A DNA stretch of 64,000 nt from Populus alba (GCF_005239225.2 NC_133284.1:47834697-47898696); one strand, 5' to 3'. Numbered from the stretch's first letter, positions 23,521 through 36,285 are shown. Notes: generated by a model not told the origin, from the letters alone. Translations and numbers: made by a program.

Positions 23521-25690
23521 AATATTCAAGATCACGAATGGTAGTAATGGTATCGGTGTTTGGAGAAGAGACAATAATATCTTTAAGACGGGGTGGTATA
23601 GTGACATAATGATAGCAAAAAATGGCTTGACCTTAATTTGAAACAGGGTAAAGCCTGAGCTTTTCATACAATGAACCAGTTTTTGTTTTAAAAAGTAATC
23701 ATGATAACTTGAAATTTTATTTTTCAAAAATATACAAACGATGTAGCTCAATTCTACCATATTAAATACAAAAGAATGAAATTAAGTTATCTCGCCAAAC
23801 TAGTAATCTCGATAATTAGGGTTGAGTCAACCAGGTTATCCTGCCAAACTAGCAACCCAGATTATGAGATCGATATAACTCGATAGAAAAAAAAACGATG
23901 AAAATCACAAAGCCTATTTAAAAAAAAAAAACTAATGTCAACTCGTGTTACCTTTTCAAACTCGTCATCTAAGTCATTAGATCAGAAACACCTTATCTAA
24001 AAAAACCATGAAACTCAATTCATAATTAATTAAATATTAAAAGATAAAATTGAAAAAATAATTTTGATTATACAAAAGGGTTTACAACAAAAAGAAAAAT
24101 AGCAATTAAAAGATTGAGGGTCAAAATTAAAATACAAATAAATTTGACCTTTGATTGAAGAGTAAAATTGAAAAGAAAATTAATTTAACAAAAATGACCC
24201 AAAAAAATCAAAAGAATGAAGATTAAAATTGAAAAAAAAAATTAAATAATTTTATGATTGAAGATTGAAATTGAAAAAGAAAAATCATTTCAAATAAAAG
24301 GCCTAAAACAATTAAGAGTATGATGATCAAATTTTTAAAAAAATAACATATATCAAATTAGGATGGAAGAATGAAATTAAAAATAAATAAAATTTTTTAT
24401 AAAATAACTAAGAATACAATTAGAAATGAATATAAAATTCAACATGAAAAATACTCATGGATGTACAATTTTTAATATATTAAATAATGTTTCAATTTTT
24501 AAGTTATAGTGAAGGTATGAACTAGGGGGTGCAGGCAAGAGCCCCATTAATCCACATTTACGTTTAACTTGTATTTTACAAGAATTTAACGTTTTTCAAT
24601 TCTAACAAAATATGGTTTTAGTATTAAACTAATAGGATTCCTAGAATCTAAAGATATGTTCGAGGATTCTCCAGAAAGAAAAAGTTCACATGAGACTTGA
24701 ACACCGAGTTCAACGTTATTTTCGAACCATGTTTCGTGAGAATATAACCATCTTTCGATAACATCTCTATTCGAAGGCAGCATGTGACCTTGTTGAATAG
24801 GATACAAATTCCTCGCGTTGCTGCTGGTTATTTATAAAAACACAAGTTGTTTTTAATTATAAGATAATTAAAAGAAAAAAAGTGATTTTTAAATTAAAAT
24901 ATATATGATTTATTTTTCATGTAACATATAAATAGTATGCAAAAAAAAATTGCTTAAACTGTTTATAATTTCATATAAAAATCAAATTGCAAAATTTCAA
25001 AGAGACATCAATTTATTATAGATATTATTTGAGTAACTTTTTATTAGTGGCATGACAAATCAAAAACAAATGAAAGCCTAACTTTTAAGTGAAAAGTGAA
25101 GTCCAACAATTATTAGTAAGTAAAGAGTAACATCATATATTTGTCATCTTTTTGTTATTGCATGGATCAGAATAACTTAATTAAGTGTTTGAAAAATATT
25201 TTATATATCCATCTATATGTCTGGACCTAGTATATAAAATAAGTATTGTACATGCCTGACACACTCGTTTTAAAATATAAAATTTTCTCCTAAGAGAAAG
25301 CAACCTAAAAGCACCTAAAACCTTTAAGCTTTCTTAGGCAAGCATTGATCAAATAGTTTCCTCCACCAGATTCTACACTCGTCTTAGAAGATAAATTTTC
25401 CCTCTAAGAAAAAGCAATCTAAAAGCACCTAAAACCTTTAAACTTTATTGGGAAAGCATTGAACAAACAGTTTCCTTCACTAAATTTTGTGCTCGCGCGC
25501 GCACATACATATAACAAAAAACTCCTAGATGTAAATCGAAAAACTTATGCACACATCTAATTAAACAACTCAATAATCATTATGTAAAGTAGTGAAAAAA
25601 AATCAACAAAAAACCAAGCAAAAAATGAAGATCAAGATATCTCATATCACAATACGAGTAATTTATCTTATCATGTTTAATAAATTTTTT
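23521..25690. other. AT-rich region without genes
   Basis: I see no gene. 23,520-23,760 repeats 19,890-20,130. 23,780-23,880 contains a short direct repeat around 'ctcgccaaactagtaatc'. 24,060-24,440 is A-rich with repeated 'aaaattgaaaa'. 24,690-24,815 holds a worn TPS 3'-flank module. 25,270-25,500 carries a ~115-bp direct repeat ('aaagcaacctaaaagcacc' and 'aaagcaatctaaaagcacc'). Confidence 0.6.
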
Positions 25691-27040
25691 TTATCAAAAT
25701 AAATTTGTAATATAAAAACACATAAAATTTGTAATAAAAACCGACATACACATAAAATTTATTGAACAATAATTATATATATAAAAAAGCAATACAAGGC
25801 TGCACATAACACAAAATTTATTAAACAATAATTCAAAAAAATAATTCAAGATTGCACATATGAGAAATCTTATAAAAAAATTTAATATTAAAAAGATTAA
25901 TCTATATAAAATTAAGAAAAAAACCACAAATAAATCATACTCACCTCTCTAAAAACTAAATACACTCAATATCATTTAAAAATAATCATAATCTGAATAA
26001 AACATAAATAAAAAATTTATTTGAAAAAAATATATAAAAATAATGCATTATTTTTTTAAAAATAAAAAAAACAAAAAAAATATATAAAAAGAACCAGGTC
26101 AGGCACATGTGGACCTGATAAACCTGGCCTAGCACCTGACCAAATGAAGCAATGGTCTGTGCTTGGGTCTGCAACACCAGGCCCAAGTGCAAGCTTTTTT
26201 TTTAAAAGAGTTGTCGTCCACCCCAAATGCTTTTTTTTTTAAAAAAATGATGCATTGCTTACTTTAACCCAGAAATCCGGTCACTGTGATGGCTAAAAAA
26301 ACATGGTTAGTTGTTTTTTCACCCAAAAATCCTATTTCAACCTATTTTTGATCAAAAACACCTAAAAAACATCTTAAAGACCTTGTTAAACCAATCTATG
26401 GCCACCAAAAAGCCAAAAAACTGCTTAAAAATCTAAAATCTACCCGGAACAAAATTCTTTCCGAGTTTAGATATGTTATTTTAAGTGTTTTTAAAATTAA
26501 AAAAAAAATCTAAACGTAACCCCTCTCATCATATGGAACCTTTTTACATAAAAATAAACCATTTTGATAAATGGAATCTGGCCACTCCCTCTTTCTCCTC
26601 CCAAAAAAAAAAGGACTCAATAAAAAAAATGAAGTTAGGTGTCAAAATCTATTAATTTGAAATTCAAGGGACTGGTTGTTTTATACCTAAAAAATATAGA
26701 GAATTTTCACTACAATTTCTTAGCTTTCAATTCAATTATTCTTCCTAAAAAAAATATATAATTGAGAGCTAATTTGTGCTTCAAAATACCAAATGGTACA
26801 AAATAAAAGTTCAATTACAAAATAAAAATTTTCAAAAAAATACAAGGCTCTAGTACACAGTAAAAGAGAGTACAAAATAATCTTAAAGGCTGTTGCCTTC
26901 TAGCTTTGTAAGTGACCACATCTCATCATTTTCTGCAGGCTTCGATTTTTCAGGAGACTTATTAAATGCTTTCTACATTCATGGGATTCCAAAAACTAGA
27001 GAGTACTCTTCGTCAATGAATTTATTGGTGGTAGAGGATT
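25691..27040. repeat. TPS 3'-flank copy with internal deletion
   Basis: Parallel to 1-1,240 and 27,265-28,520 in order and content. It lacks about 100 bases corresponding to 1,130-1,230: 'cgtcaatgaa' runs directly into 'tttattggtggtagagg' at about 27,020. At about 27,040 it jumps back to the start of the same unit ('ataataaaaaccgacacac'), which makes a tandem duplication with a period of about 1.3 kb. Confidence 0.7.
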
Positions 27041-27329
27041 TATAATAAAAACCGACACACATATAAATTTTATTGAACAATAATTATATATATAAAAAAA
27101 TAATATAAGGCTGCATATAAAACAAAATTTATTGAACACTAATTAAAAAAAAATTCAAGATTGCACATATAAAAAATCTTATAAAAAAATTAATCTATAT
27201 AAAATTATGAAAAAAAAACATAGTGAATCATACTCACCTCTCTAAAAACTAAACACACTCTCTAAAAACTAAACACACTCAATATTTATTTAAAAATAAT
27301 TCTAAATAAAATATAAATCAAAAATTTAT

Positions 27330-27370
<41 letters not shown>

Positions 27371-28572
27371 GCATTATTTTTTAAAAAATAAAAAAAATAT
27401 ATAAAAAGAACTAGTTCAAGCACATGTAGGCCTGTTAAACCTGGCCCAACACCTGACCAAATGAAGCAATGGCCAGCATTCAAGCTTGCAACGCTAGGCC
27501 CAGGTACAAGCCTTTTTTTAAAAGAGTTTAATGGGGTGGACGACATGTCGTCTGCACCAAATACTTCAAAAAAAAATGACGCATTGCCTATTTCAACCTA
27601 GAATCCGATCACTGTGATGGCCAAAAAAACATGGTCAGTTGTTTTTTCATCCAAAAATCAAATTTCAACCTATTTTTGATCAAAAACACCTAGAAAATGC
27701 TCTAAAGACCTTGTTTAACCAATCTATGGCCACCAAAAAACCAAAAAAACTGCTTAAAAACCCGAAATCTACCCGGAACAAAATTCTTTCCGAGTTTAGA
27801 TATGTTATTTTAAGTGTTTTCAAAGTAAAAAAAAAATCTAAATGTAACCCTCATCGTCACATGGAACCTTTTGACATAAAAATCATCCATTTTGATGGAT
27901 GAAATCTGGCGACTCCCTCTCTCTGATCCTCCCAATAGAAAAGGGCTGAAAAAAAAATGAAGTTAGGTATTAAAATCTATTGTCTTGAAATTCAAGGGAC
28001 TGGTTGTTTTATATCTAAAAAATATGAGGGATTAAAATGAATATGCCAACGAAACTTTCAACCGGTCCTCCATTTTACCCGAGATTTTCACTGCAGTTCC
28101 TTAGCTTTCAATTCAATCATTCTCCCTAAAAAAATATGCAATTGAGGGCTAATTTGAGCTCCAAAATACCAAATCGCACAAAAAAAGAAGAAGTTAAAGG
28201 ACAAAGTAAAAATTTTCAAAACAATACAAGGCTCTAGTCCGCAGTAAAAGAGAGTACAAAATAATCTTAAAGTCTGTTGCCTTCTAGCTTTATATATGAT
28301 GGACCACATCTCATCATTTTCTGCAGACTTCGATTTTTTAGTAGATTTATTAAATGCTTTCTACATTCATGGGATTCCAAAAACTAGAGAGTACTCTTCG
28401 TCAATGAATCGCACAGAACATTATTGGACCCCATGAATTAGCATCACACGATAAAACAGAGAAAAATTTTACTGGACCGCTTGAATCAGCCTCACAGTAT
28501 TTATTGGTGGTAGAGGATTTTAATCCTATTAGTTCAGCAACATGAAAGGTTTGAGTCTTAATTACTAGCTGA
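27041..28572. repeat. TPS 3' flank of the intact gene
   Basis: No gene. It matches 1-1,293 almost base for base from about 27,265, with a (TA)n run at 27,334-27,369 that is shorter in the other copy. The last 270 bases form the transcribed 3' region of the terpene synthase. The 'ggaccacatctcatcatttt' module is at 28,300-28,420. Confidence 0.75.
27334..27369. repeat. (TA)n microsatellite
   Basis: About 18 TA units. The equivalent spot in copy 1 (near 75-84) has only about five. Confidence 0.9.
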
Positions 28573-31033
28573 TCACATCGTCACAGGATCAATGAGTATA
28601 GCAGAAACAAGATCTTTGAGCGCAGTTCCAGCATTTGTATAGCCATCTTCATCTTTGTACACAACATCAATCACACGAGCAAGGTTGAGCATCCTTGTCA
28701 GAAGAGGCATGGGGACAGCGGTTGGGTGGAGAAACTCTTCATTGACATCCTTCCAAGCATCTGTAACTTGTTTTCGAAATTCATGGACAGTTTCTTGTTC
28801 TGTGGTGCCATGCTGTTTCATGTAACATTCAATGCTCGAGGCAACATGCCCTCTCTTTTGTTCGAACTACAGAGGTACGCACGGAGAAAAATTAGCAATA
28901 AAATGACAGAAAATGTGTTGAAATTAATTACTCTAGGAGTATAGATACAATCACTACCTTGTGGGACACGATGTCATCCATGAGTCTGCAAATTATTTCT
29001 GAGGCTTTAAGAATCTTCGGTCCCCTAAATAACCAATCGAAGGAGTCCTTGGTTACAACATGCCCCATTCCAACAAAGGATGTAGCTGCTAGCATTGCAT
29101 AGGCCGAAGTGACCAGTGCAACAGCCATGTATTCCTCCATTGTTGGTGTGTGTTTTTGGTGGAACCATTTAGATTCAAGGTAGTATGCTCGAACTTGATT
29201 CTTCATCTGAAAAATCATCAAACGTGTCAACCACTATATTTTAGCTGCATATCCTAAGAGAACCGATCTTTATTTTCAATCAGCCTGTGACACTTACTGC
29301 TTCTTTTGCATAGTAGACACGGTATGATCTTTCTTCACTGACCATATTTTCCTCAATTTCTGTGTAGACATCTAGAAGTGCCTTGTAAGTCACCTTCATG
29401 TACTCTGGCAGCTGATCTACGGCAGTAATTTCCCACCTGTAAATAATTAAGATTGAAAGATTGGATAAACTGAAGAAAAATGGTTATGAATCGAAATTTG
29501 ATACATAATGATGGTAATATTTTAGAATGTGAAGGGACCCGACCTCTCAATTGCATCAGTAAAGAGCTCGAGTTCTTCCGGTGTACCATAGACATCGTAG
29601 ATGTCATCGATGACGGAAGTCATGGCAATAACTTTGGTCAGCATCCTTCGAGCCAAGAAATACTCTGGCTCAAAGTACACTCCTAATATCCAAAAGTAGC
29701 ACTCTATAACCCTGTCTCTTGCAAACGGCAGCTTCTTAGCAAAATCTAGTTCTTTCCACCACCTAATTAATCAGCATTAATAAAAGAAAACTCTCGGTTG
29801 AATTTCAATATAGCAAAAGCTAAAACACAGTATTGTATCTTGGAATGATCTTGTTTTCTTCAGCTTACTTTGCAATTTCACTTAGCTCCTTCTGGTGTTG
29901 CTTTTGCAAAATGTTGAAGTCTAATTTAGCGAAGTTCAGTAAAACTTCACTACATGAAGGATCTTCTTGGTAGACAGAGAAATAATTCCTTGCCTCTAGC
30001 CTTGGTATGTTCTTGCGAATAGGCTGCTTTAAAGCATGATTTATTTTTGCTCTCAGCGGAGAGCTTGAATGGGTGGCCAAGAACTCTAGGTGGGAAGTAG
30101 TGAACACAAGTGCTTCTTCTAATATCTCATCTGCATGCACCCGGAGATGTGTAGCTTCATAGAAGCTTAAAATTCCTCGAGTGTCCTTGGCAAGGGAATC
30201 ATTGAAGGTCCCTTGGCTGTTCTTGAACTTGCCGAACACATCTGGATTGGGACAGAAAACATTACATGAATGTAGAAACTAATTTCGTTAAGATTATATA
30301 AGAAACAGGCAAGAGAAGAAAAGTCCATACCACATGAGATTTTATAGCCTTGTTGTCTAAGCAGTCGAAATTTGAGAGAAATGGCGTATAGGTCATTATG
30401 ATGATGATCATCATCATCTCCATTATCGAAGTCGCAATGGGACCTGTACATTTCTCTTAGTATTTCATCAATCTCAATCTCAAAATGGTAAGAGATGCCT
30501 AAGCGTTGGATCGCATCAATGAAGTCCAGTGTTTGTGAAGGCTTATTGATATTGGCCATCAGCTCCCTTTTCACTTCTTCCTTCAGTTTTTTATGCTCTG
30601 CTTTGTCACTCGTTTCCTAATATCAGCAACAAAAAGAATAACTTTTCTTGAAGGATTTTTACGTAAAAAACTTAAGCTACAAAACAGAAATTCGTGTTTA
30701 TAATATTGATCATTCCTTCTTCTTAAATGGGAATGATCATTGTTTGATTAGATGGGACGGTGATTTCAGTTGTCACAATCTGTTGGTGCAAAATGGCCAT
30801 GAATGACGACCATATGGGAAAAACAATTGAGGCCTTCTCACTTAAAAGTGTTAGAAAGGACAATATCCGCACGCAATCAAGCACATGAATAAGATAAGTA
30901 TTTTTACCATGGAATCGGTTGCGTACGAGAGAAAATGGTCACCCCAAATGCTAGGAGAAAAACTTGCAGAACGGCGACTAACATTGGGCTCGACAGTGGC
31001 AGTAGAGAAAATTGCAGAACCTTCAACAGACAT
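28573..31033 (-). CDS. Sesquiterpene synthase (TPS-a type), apparently intact
   Basis: Class I terpene synthase that would ionise farnesyl diphosphate in the cytosol to a sesquiterpene. The family resembles germacrene-D-type synthases, but the product cannot be read from sequence. Exons (minus strand): 30,908-31,033; 30,331-30,616; 29,869-30,241; 29,544-29,762; 29,298-29,436; 28,958-29,206; 28,573-28,866. All introns are GT-AG and sizes (126, 286, 373, 219, 139, 249, 294) match the canonical TPS-a gene. The spliced frame is open for 561 residues. Motifs: RRx8W (RR 20-21, W30), RDR 277-279, metal-binding DDIYD 314-318, and second metal site DDIVSHKFE 458-466. No transit peptide is present: the N-terminus goes straight to RRx8W, which fits a cytosolic enzyme. 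A short Asp/His-rich insert (DDDDHHH) lies in exon 2. It has 27-kb-distant near-twin pseudogene 1,294-3,466; exon 6 shows only C/Y and E/A changes. Confidence 0.92.
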
Positions 31034-31126
31034 TTTCCTAGTATGGTTTGGGAATTAGTGGGTTTCTGAGGTTCGATCGTTTGTGTTTTGAAGGGTATGC
31101 TGTGAGTCGAGAGCTCTTCTGCTCGA

Positions 31127-31136
31127 CTATTTATAG
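31127..31136 (-). promoter_or_regulatory. TATA box of the intact TPS gene
   Basis: CTATAAATAG on the minus strand, 94 bp upstream of the start codon at 31,033. Upstream similarity to the other TPS 5' copies ends at about 31,230, so this gene has only about 200 bp of shared promoter before repeat-derived sequence takes over. Confidence 0.7.
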
Positions 31137-31229
31137 GCTAATTAAGGCACCTTATAAGCTTTACACAGTGCAATTATTCAAAAGGGACGTGACACCCACA
31201 TGCTGAATTGAAATAAACTCGTGTAACAA

Positions 31230-31905
31230 GTTGAAGAAATTGAAGAAATTTTTCGGCCACACAAAGAGATCGCAGATCCTCGCAGAAGACTGCATTTTTG
31301 TCCTCGCAGAAGACTGAATGTTAGTCATAATAAAAAGACGACATCTTAAGCAATTGCATGTAATCGATATACCAATTTATTGAGATTTTATTTAGAAACC
31401 ACTTCTTACATGTGTTTTTCGTTTTCTTTTTCTTGCACATTCTAATTCGACAAGCTATTCATGGCCAAACTCAGAAACGAATGCTATCACCGCATATAAA
31501 TAATAAAAAAAACCACAAAGAAAATAAAATAAAACCTCGAAGATTTTTTTTTTTTAAATCATCCATTTAACTAAAGTAATAACTATTGTAGAGATAGAAA
31601 GCACATCTCGTTATGAAAATTGACATTGTAATTACTTTTTTTTTTTAAATTGCTTTATATATTTTTGTGTTAGGTTATATATCAGTCTCGTAAATTTAGT
31701 TTTTTTTTTTCTTCTCGATATCGAACATTCATCATTAGATCTGTTGGAAATGTAGTTTCATAATATTTTTTTTTATTATTTTCTATAAGATTATTTAGAT
31801 CTCAAGACCCAGGTCACATGATGCGATTAAATCTTTTACTATTTCTCTAGTCTTTTTAGGACATTTTACTTATTATAAATAGGATTATTTAGCTTTTATT
31901 TAGTT
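31230..31905. other. Non-coding region upstream of the intact TPS
   Basis: It starts with a rearranged piece of the 'gaagaaatttttcggccac' module (31,235-31,440), then AT-rich sequence that matches 9,580-9,800. No gene seen. Confidence 0.6.
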
Positions 31906-32069
31906 TTTTTTTTTAATAATAAAAGATAGATTGATGATTCAAAAATAAAACTTTCATGTGAGAGTTTGCTCTTACTCTTAGTTTCTCGAGAAACTAAAAG
32001 TAAGAGCAAACTCTCACATGAAAGTTTTATTTTTGAATCATCAATCTATCTTTTATTATTAAAAAAAAC
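31906..32069. repeat. Near-perfect 164-bp palindrome
   Basis: Two ~80-base arms are symmetric about CTCGAG (31,985-31,990); I find one mismatch near the centre. The homologous single-arm sequence is at about 9,805-9,890, so an ~80-bp stretch was copied in inverted orientation here. It can form a long hairpin as DNA or RNA. Confidence 0.85.
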
Positions 32070-32253
32070 TACTATGATTTATTTAACAATTAATCATGCT
32101 TCGTGGCGTCTTCTACTTCTCGTTCACATCACTTCATAGGCGTTGGGTTCGAATTCAGTTACTTATAGTCTTGGTGCTCAAATACAAGTTATCGTTGTGT
32201 CAAGCTCAATCACAAGTTTTAATTTAGCTTTCTTGGGAATGCTTGATAAAAAT

Positions 32254-34480
32254 CACTACAAGATTTCACAGTTTTACTGACAGAAATATTCCGTCGGTGT
32301 GTGATTATGAGTTCGTCGGTAAATTATTTACCGACGTCTTCACTAACGGAATACGTTCGTCGGCTTTCCTTTCGTCGGTAATTCCAAATTCCGTCACTAT
32401 ATTGGTTGGAAACACAAAAAAACCATTTGCCGATGGCATTACAGACGGAATTTGCGCACCAGAAAAAATGTTTACCGCTTGAAATATACCGATGGATTTT
32501 ATTCCGTCGGTGATATCGTGAGTTATCGACGGAAACATACCGTCTGTAACTTTGTCAGTGAGTGTTTGAAATGCCAACTGAATATATCCGTTTGTAAATT
32601 TATCGGTAATTGTGGCAGCTATTGTTAAATGCCGACGGATTTAGTCCGTCCGTAAAGCTGTCGGTGAAAGTATGAATTACCGACTGAATGTATCCGTTTG
32701 GAAAGTCGTCGATGATTGTGGCAGCTACTGTCAAATGCTGACAGATTCATTCTGTCGGTAAAACCCTTTGTAATAGTTTTTTCTAAATTATTTTTTAAAA
32801 TTATTAAGAATATATAATATAAAATTATATAAATTAATGGTAATAAAAACCAGTTATGCAAATAAAATTTATATTAAACATCAAAAACAAAAAAATCAAA
32901 GTTAAATAATATTCATTACAAACTAAACGTGTTTTTTAAAAAATATTAAATGAAATTTTAAAGGTAAATAATGTTTATTACAAATTAATATAAAGGTCGA
33001 GCTGGTGGAGGAGGAGGAGTAGGAGGAGGAGGTTGGTGGTTATACGGCCAAAAAGGATTAGATGCACATGTTCCACTATATGATGCCATGTTCATGACCA
33101 TTTCACAAAGCTGTTCATAAGCCGCTTTTTGTTGTTCAGACTCCGCTCTTTGTTGTGCTTGAGACGCTTTGAGTTGTGTGTACGCCTCTGATAGGTGGTC
33201 GTATTTTTCAGTGAGCTGAGCCGTGTGTTGTTGCAAGGCCACAAACTCCTTAGATTGGGAGCTCGATATTGATTGGAAGCTCCCAACGGTTGAAGCACTA
33301 CGGGCTGACCGCAAGTTGTCGGCATTAGTGTTGGAGAGCCCGTAACCCGATTATTATCGAGTCCACCTGACTATCCAACCTCCATCCATAAATTTGGATC
33401 GAATTTCGGATGGGTCAAAGTATTGTCCCGTATCTCTCCATCAACCGATTATTATAGGTCTCCTGAAAATATATATAAAAAATGTAATTATCATATTCAT
33501 TTCAATAAACATAATGACTTACAAAATAAAATGGTTGAACAAACATATCGCAAAATGTTGAGCACGGTTGTCAACGAACTGTTGCGCCTCCTTTTGGCGG
33601 TCTTGACTCCGCACATGCGTCTCCATAAATAGCTCCATTGGGCTCGGCTCACGTCCGAAAGACGTAGCCTATAATGAAAAAAGATTTATTAACAACAAAT
33701 TAATTTAACGATATATTTCATTTAAATTAATCTTACCATCCATTTTGCATATGCAGCAAACGGAACATAGCCACCGGTGTGTGTTGTCACCGAGCCATGA
33801 ATTGGCCAATTCTAGTTGCCAGCATTAGAGTGTGAGCTTCGTGTGAACCGCTCAGACGTCACGTGCTCAAGATAGTGCAACCATATATCTTCTGGGATGT
33901 ATATTGGTTTGAAATCCCTCCAAACCGCAACATCGTTCCAACCTTGAAACCCCCTATCCCTCGCGGTTTTTTTTTGCCCTTTTTTGTGCTTCATACAAAA
34001 AATCATGTAACCTACTTCACGCAACAAAAAATTACATTTCGAAACATAAATTTTTGTCTAAAAAAATCTTGTATTGTTTTCAATGTTATTTAGTTGCTGC
34101 GTGATTTTCCCACACCCTCCTCACAACAGTGTTATGCTTACTGTCCCAGCAGAATTTGTCTTGTGTATAAATAATTCATTTTAAATAAAAATAATAATTT
34201 ATTAGAAATAAGCTAAAAATTATAAAAATAACACCAACCTCAAATCTGTCAAACCATGCATTGATTTGAGGCATCCATTCAGGATACTTGAATATCTGAC
34301 TCCATTGAAACAATGGAATCTCCATCGATGATTTAAACGCTGATGATATTACTCAGGCGGCCTCAATGTTTTTGAACCTGAAAATAAATGAAATTAATGA
34401 AATAGTGATTACTTCATAAATTATGTTATAATTTTTTTTTTTAAAAAAACTAAAATCTTAACAAACTTACATTGAAAAGT
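32254..34480 (-). mobile_element. CACTA (En/Spm) element, 3' end
   Basis: It opens with CACTACAAGA at 32,254, the classic CACTA terminus. About 500 bp of subterminal repeats follow, based on CCGTCGGT/ACCGACGG in both orientations (32,285-32,765, more than a dozen degenerate copies). Then comes the 3' part of a minus-strand transposon gene (32,985-34,390). The opposite TAGTG end was not found, and sequence from about 34,480 is shared with 5,131-6,233, so the 5' half is missing. Confidence 0.72.
32985..34390 (-). pseudogene. CACTA-associated (Ptta/En-Spm, transposase_24-like) protein, C-terminal half
   Basis: Minus-strand exon pieces in order: about 34,240-34,375 (FQWSQIF..., EWMPQINAWFDRFEV), about 34,090-34,160 (WDSKHNTVVRRVWENHAATK), about 33,740-34,027 (GYMIFCMKHKKGQKK, PEDIWLHYLEHVTSERFTR, then GSVTTHTGGYVPFAAYAKWM), about 33,545-33,665 (FGREPSPMELFMETHMRSQD), and a last exon 32,985-33,440 with a Gln-rich coiled segment and a Pro-rich tail (PPPPTPPPPPARPLY) to the stop. 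The N-terminal half is absent. Frames are broken within the third piece. It probably served the transposition machinery of CACTA elements; its exact role is not known to me. A 5' relative is fused to the TPS upstream region at 3,714-5,130. Confidence 0.65.
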
Positions 34481-35710
34481 TGTCCTTTCACTGTGCCTCG
34501 TACTTGCGGATAAATTGATTCCTCTTATATATACTCTAATGAAAAAAAAAGTCATTTTAACAACTTGTATTTTAATATATTTAATATTAATACTCTTTTT
34601 TTTTTTAATAAAGTTTAATTGATGAAAAAAAGAAGTCTTTAAATAATCTAATTCAATGTTTTGGCACTTTTGATAGATATGTAGGAATGATTTTTCTTTG
34701 ATAGAAAAGTCATTTTGGCTCTCTCATTAGAGCTGTAAAATTATCAAGGAAGAAAAACTAAAAACATAATTTGTTTTTTTAATTATTATTTGTTTTTCTT
34801 TTGTCTCTGTCATTGGAGATGCCCTCAGGAATGGTAATTTAAAGTTTAAGAATTTAAAACTCATATTGGTAAGCATTTAATTCCATCATGAAAAACTTTG
34901 AGACAATTATTAATATTAGAACTTGTTTAAGATAATTATGAGGATATTTATATTGGACATATAAGCAAATAGATTGTTATTATTTGCTTTCTTATAAACA
35001 TTCTCAAACAACAAGGAGGTAAAACATAGAGGAAGTGTCATCTCTTCAAAATAGGTAATTTCAACATTGCAACATTAATAACAACAACAACAATTATGCT
35101 AACACTACCCTACTTATTGATGTTCCATCAACCAATGATGAAAGATAAATCAGGGAAGCTCATAAATGAGTATCATGTACTGATTCTTAAGATTTAGAAG
35201 CACTAAAAGAAAAAAAGAAACAAGGTATTTCAAATCAAATAATATTTGAAGAAAAGATGAGCAATTATGAAAGCATTATTCATCTTCTTGTAAGGGATAA
35301 AATGTATTTTAGAGAACCTATCCACTACAATAAATATAGAGTCCACTCTCATTTATGCACAAAGTAAATCAAAGACAAAATTCATAAACAAGTCCTTCCA
35401 TATATTTTCATAAATAGACAGAGGCATATATAAACCTGTATTTGTTTTGAAGTGTGGTACAAGTTATATTTTAAAGTGTTTTTACTTGTAAATTGCATTA
35501 AAAAATTTGTATCAACAGGATGGATTGAGATTATTTTCTTTCGATAACCATTATTTTTTCTTTCTGCTTTTCTTTTTTAAGGAAAATTTTTCATTCATAA
35601 CCGGTTAATCAAAACCTCAAATACAGACTTGATATAAACTTGACCACTGAGTACAACGTTTTCGAATCATGTTTCATGAGACTACAAACTTCCTTTTCCG
35701 CTACAAAATT
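34481..35710. other. AT-rich non-coding stretch
   Basis: Second copy of 5,131-6,233. Unlike that copy it continues without an LTR from 35,605 ('cataaccggttaatc') into a TPS 3'-flank module. No gene seen. Confidence 0.7.
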
Positions 35711-35977
35711 ATTCGAAGGCTGCGAGTGACCTTGTCGAAAAGGATATAATCATGGACCACATCACATCTTTTTCTGCAGGCTTGATTTTTCAGGAGATTT
35801 ATTTTCAAACTACACACATGAATAGTTCTGAGCAGTAATGGATCACATGAATCAGCATCACATGATAAGAAACAGGGAAGAAAGAATTGAAGAAATTTTT
35901 CGGCCGCACAAAGAGAGCAGATCCTCGCAGAAGACTGCATTTTAATTTGTCACTAAGCTACGTACATTCGAATGGTC
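35711..35977. repeat. TPS 3'-flank module
   Basis: Runs 'cgaaggctgcgagtgacctt' to 'cgtacattcgaatgg'. It is fused at about 35,978 to a TPS 5' end. Confidence 0.6.
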
Positions 35978-36240
35978 AGAACCTTCAACAGACATTTTCC
36001 TAGTATGGTTTGGGAATTAGTGGGTTTCTGAGGTTCGATAGTTTGTGTTTTGAAGGGTATACTGTGATTCGGGAGCTCTTCTGCTCGTCTATTTATAGGC
36101 CAAGGCACCTTATAAGCTTCATACAGTGCAATTATTCAAAAGGGACGTGACACACACACAAACATGTTGAATTGAAATTAACTCGTGTAACAAGAGTTGG
36201 ATTAGGGAATTGAGTCCATTTTCCTCATAAACTACATTTT
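35978..36240 (-). pseudogene. Terpene synthase promoter and first six codons
   Basis: Minus-strand start codon at 35,994 followed by MSVEGS, then a fusion to module sequence. Upstream are the TPS 5' untranslated region and TATA box (36,089-36,098). The upstream sequence beyond 36,230 is the same as at 8,940, so this is a deletion derivative of the orphan exon 1 locus. A transcript from it could read into the 3'-flank module. Confidence 0.8.
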
Positions 36241-36282
36241 TTCTTGTTAAATAACCTTACATATTTGACTTATCGTTATGCC

Positions 36283-36285
<3 letters not shown>

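Noticed and set aside
32243..32577. Frames on both strands in the CACTA end
   Set aside because: Produced by the CCGACGG subterminal repeats; no protein domain.
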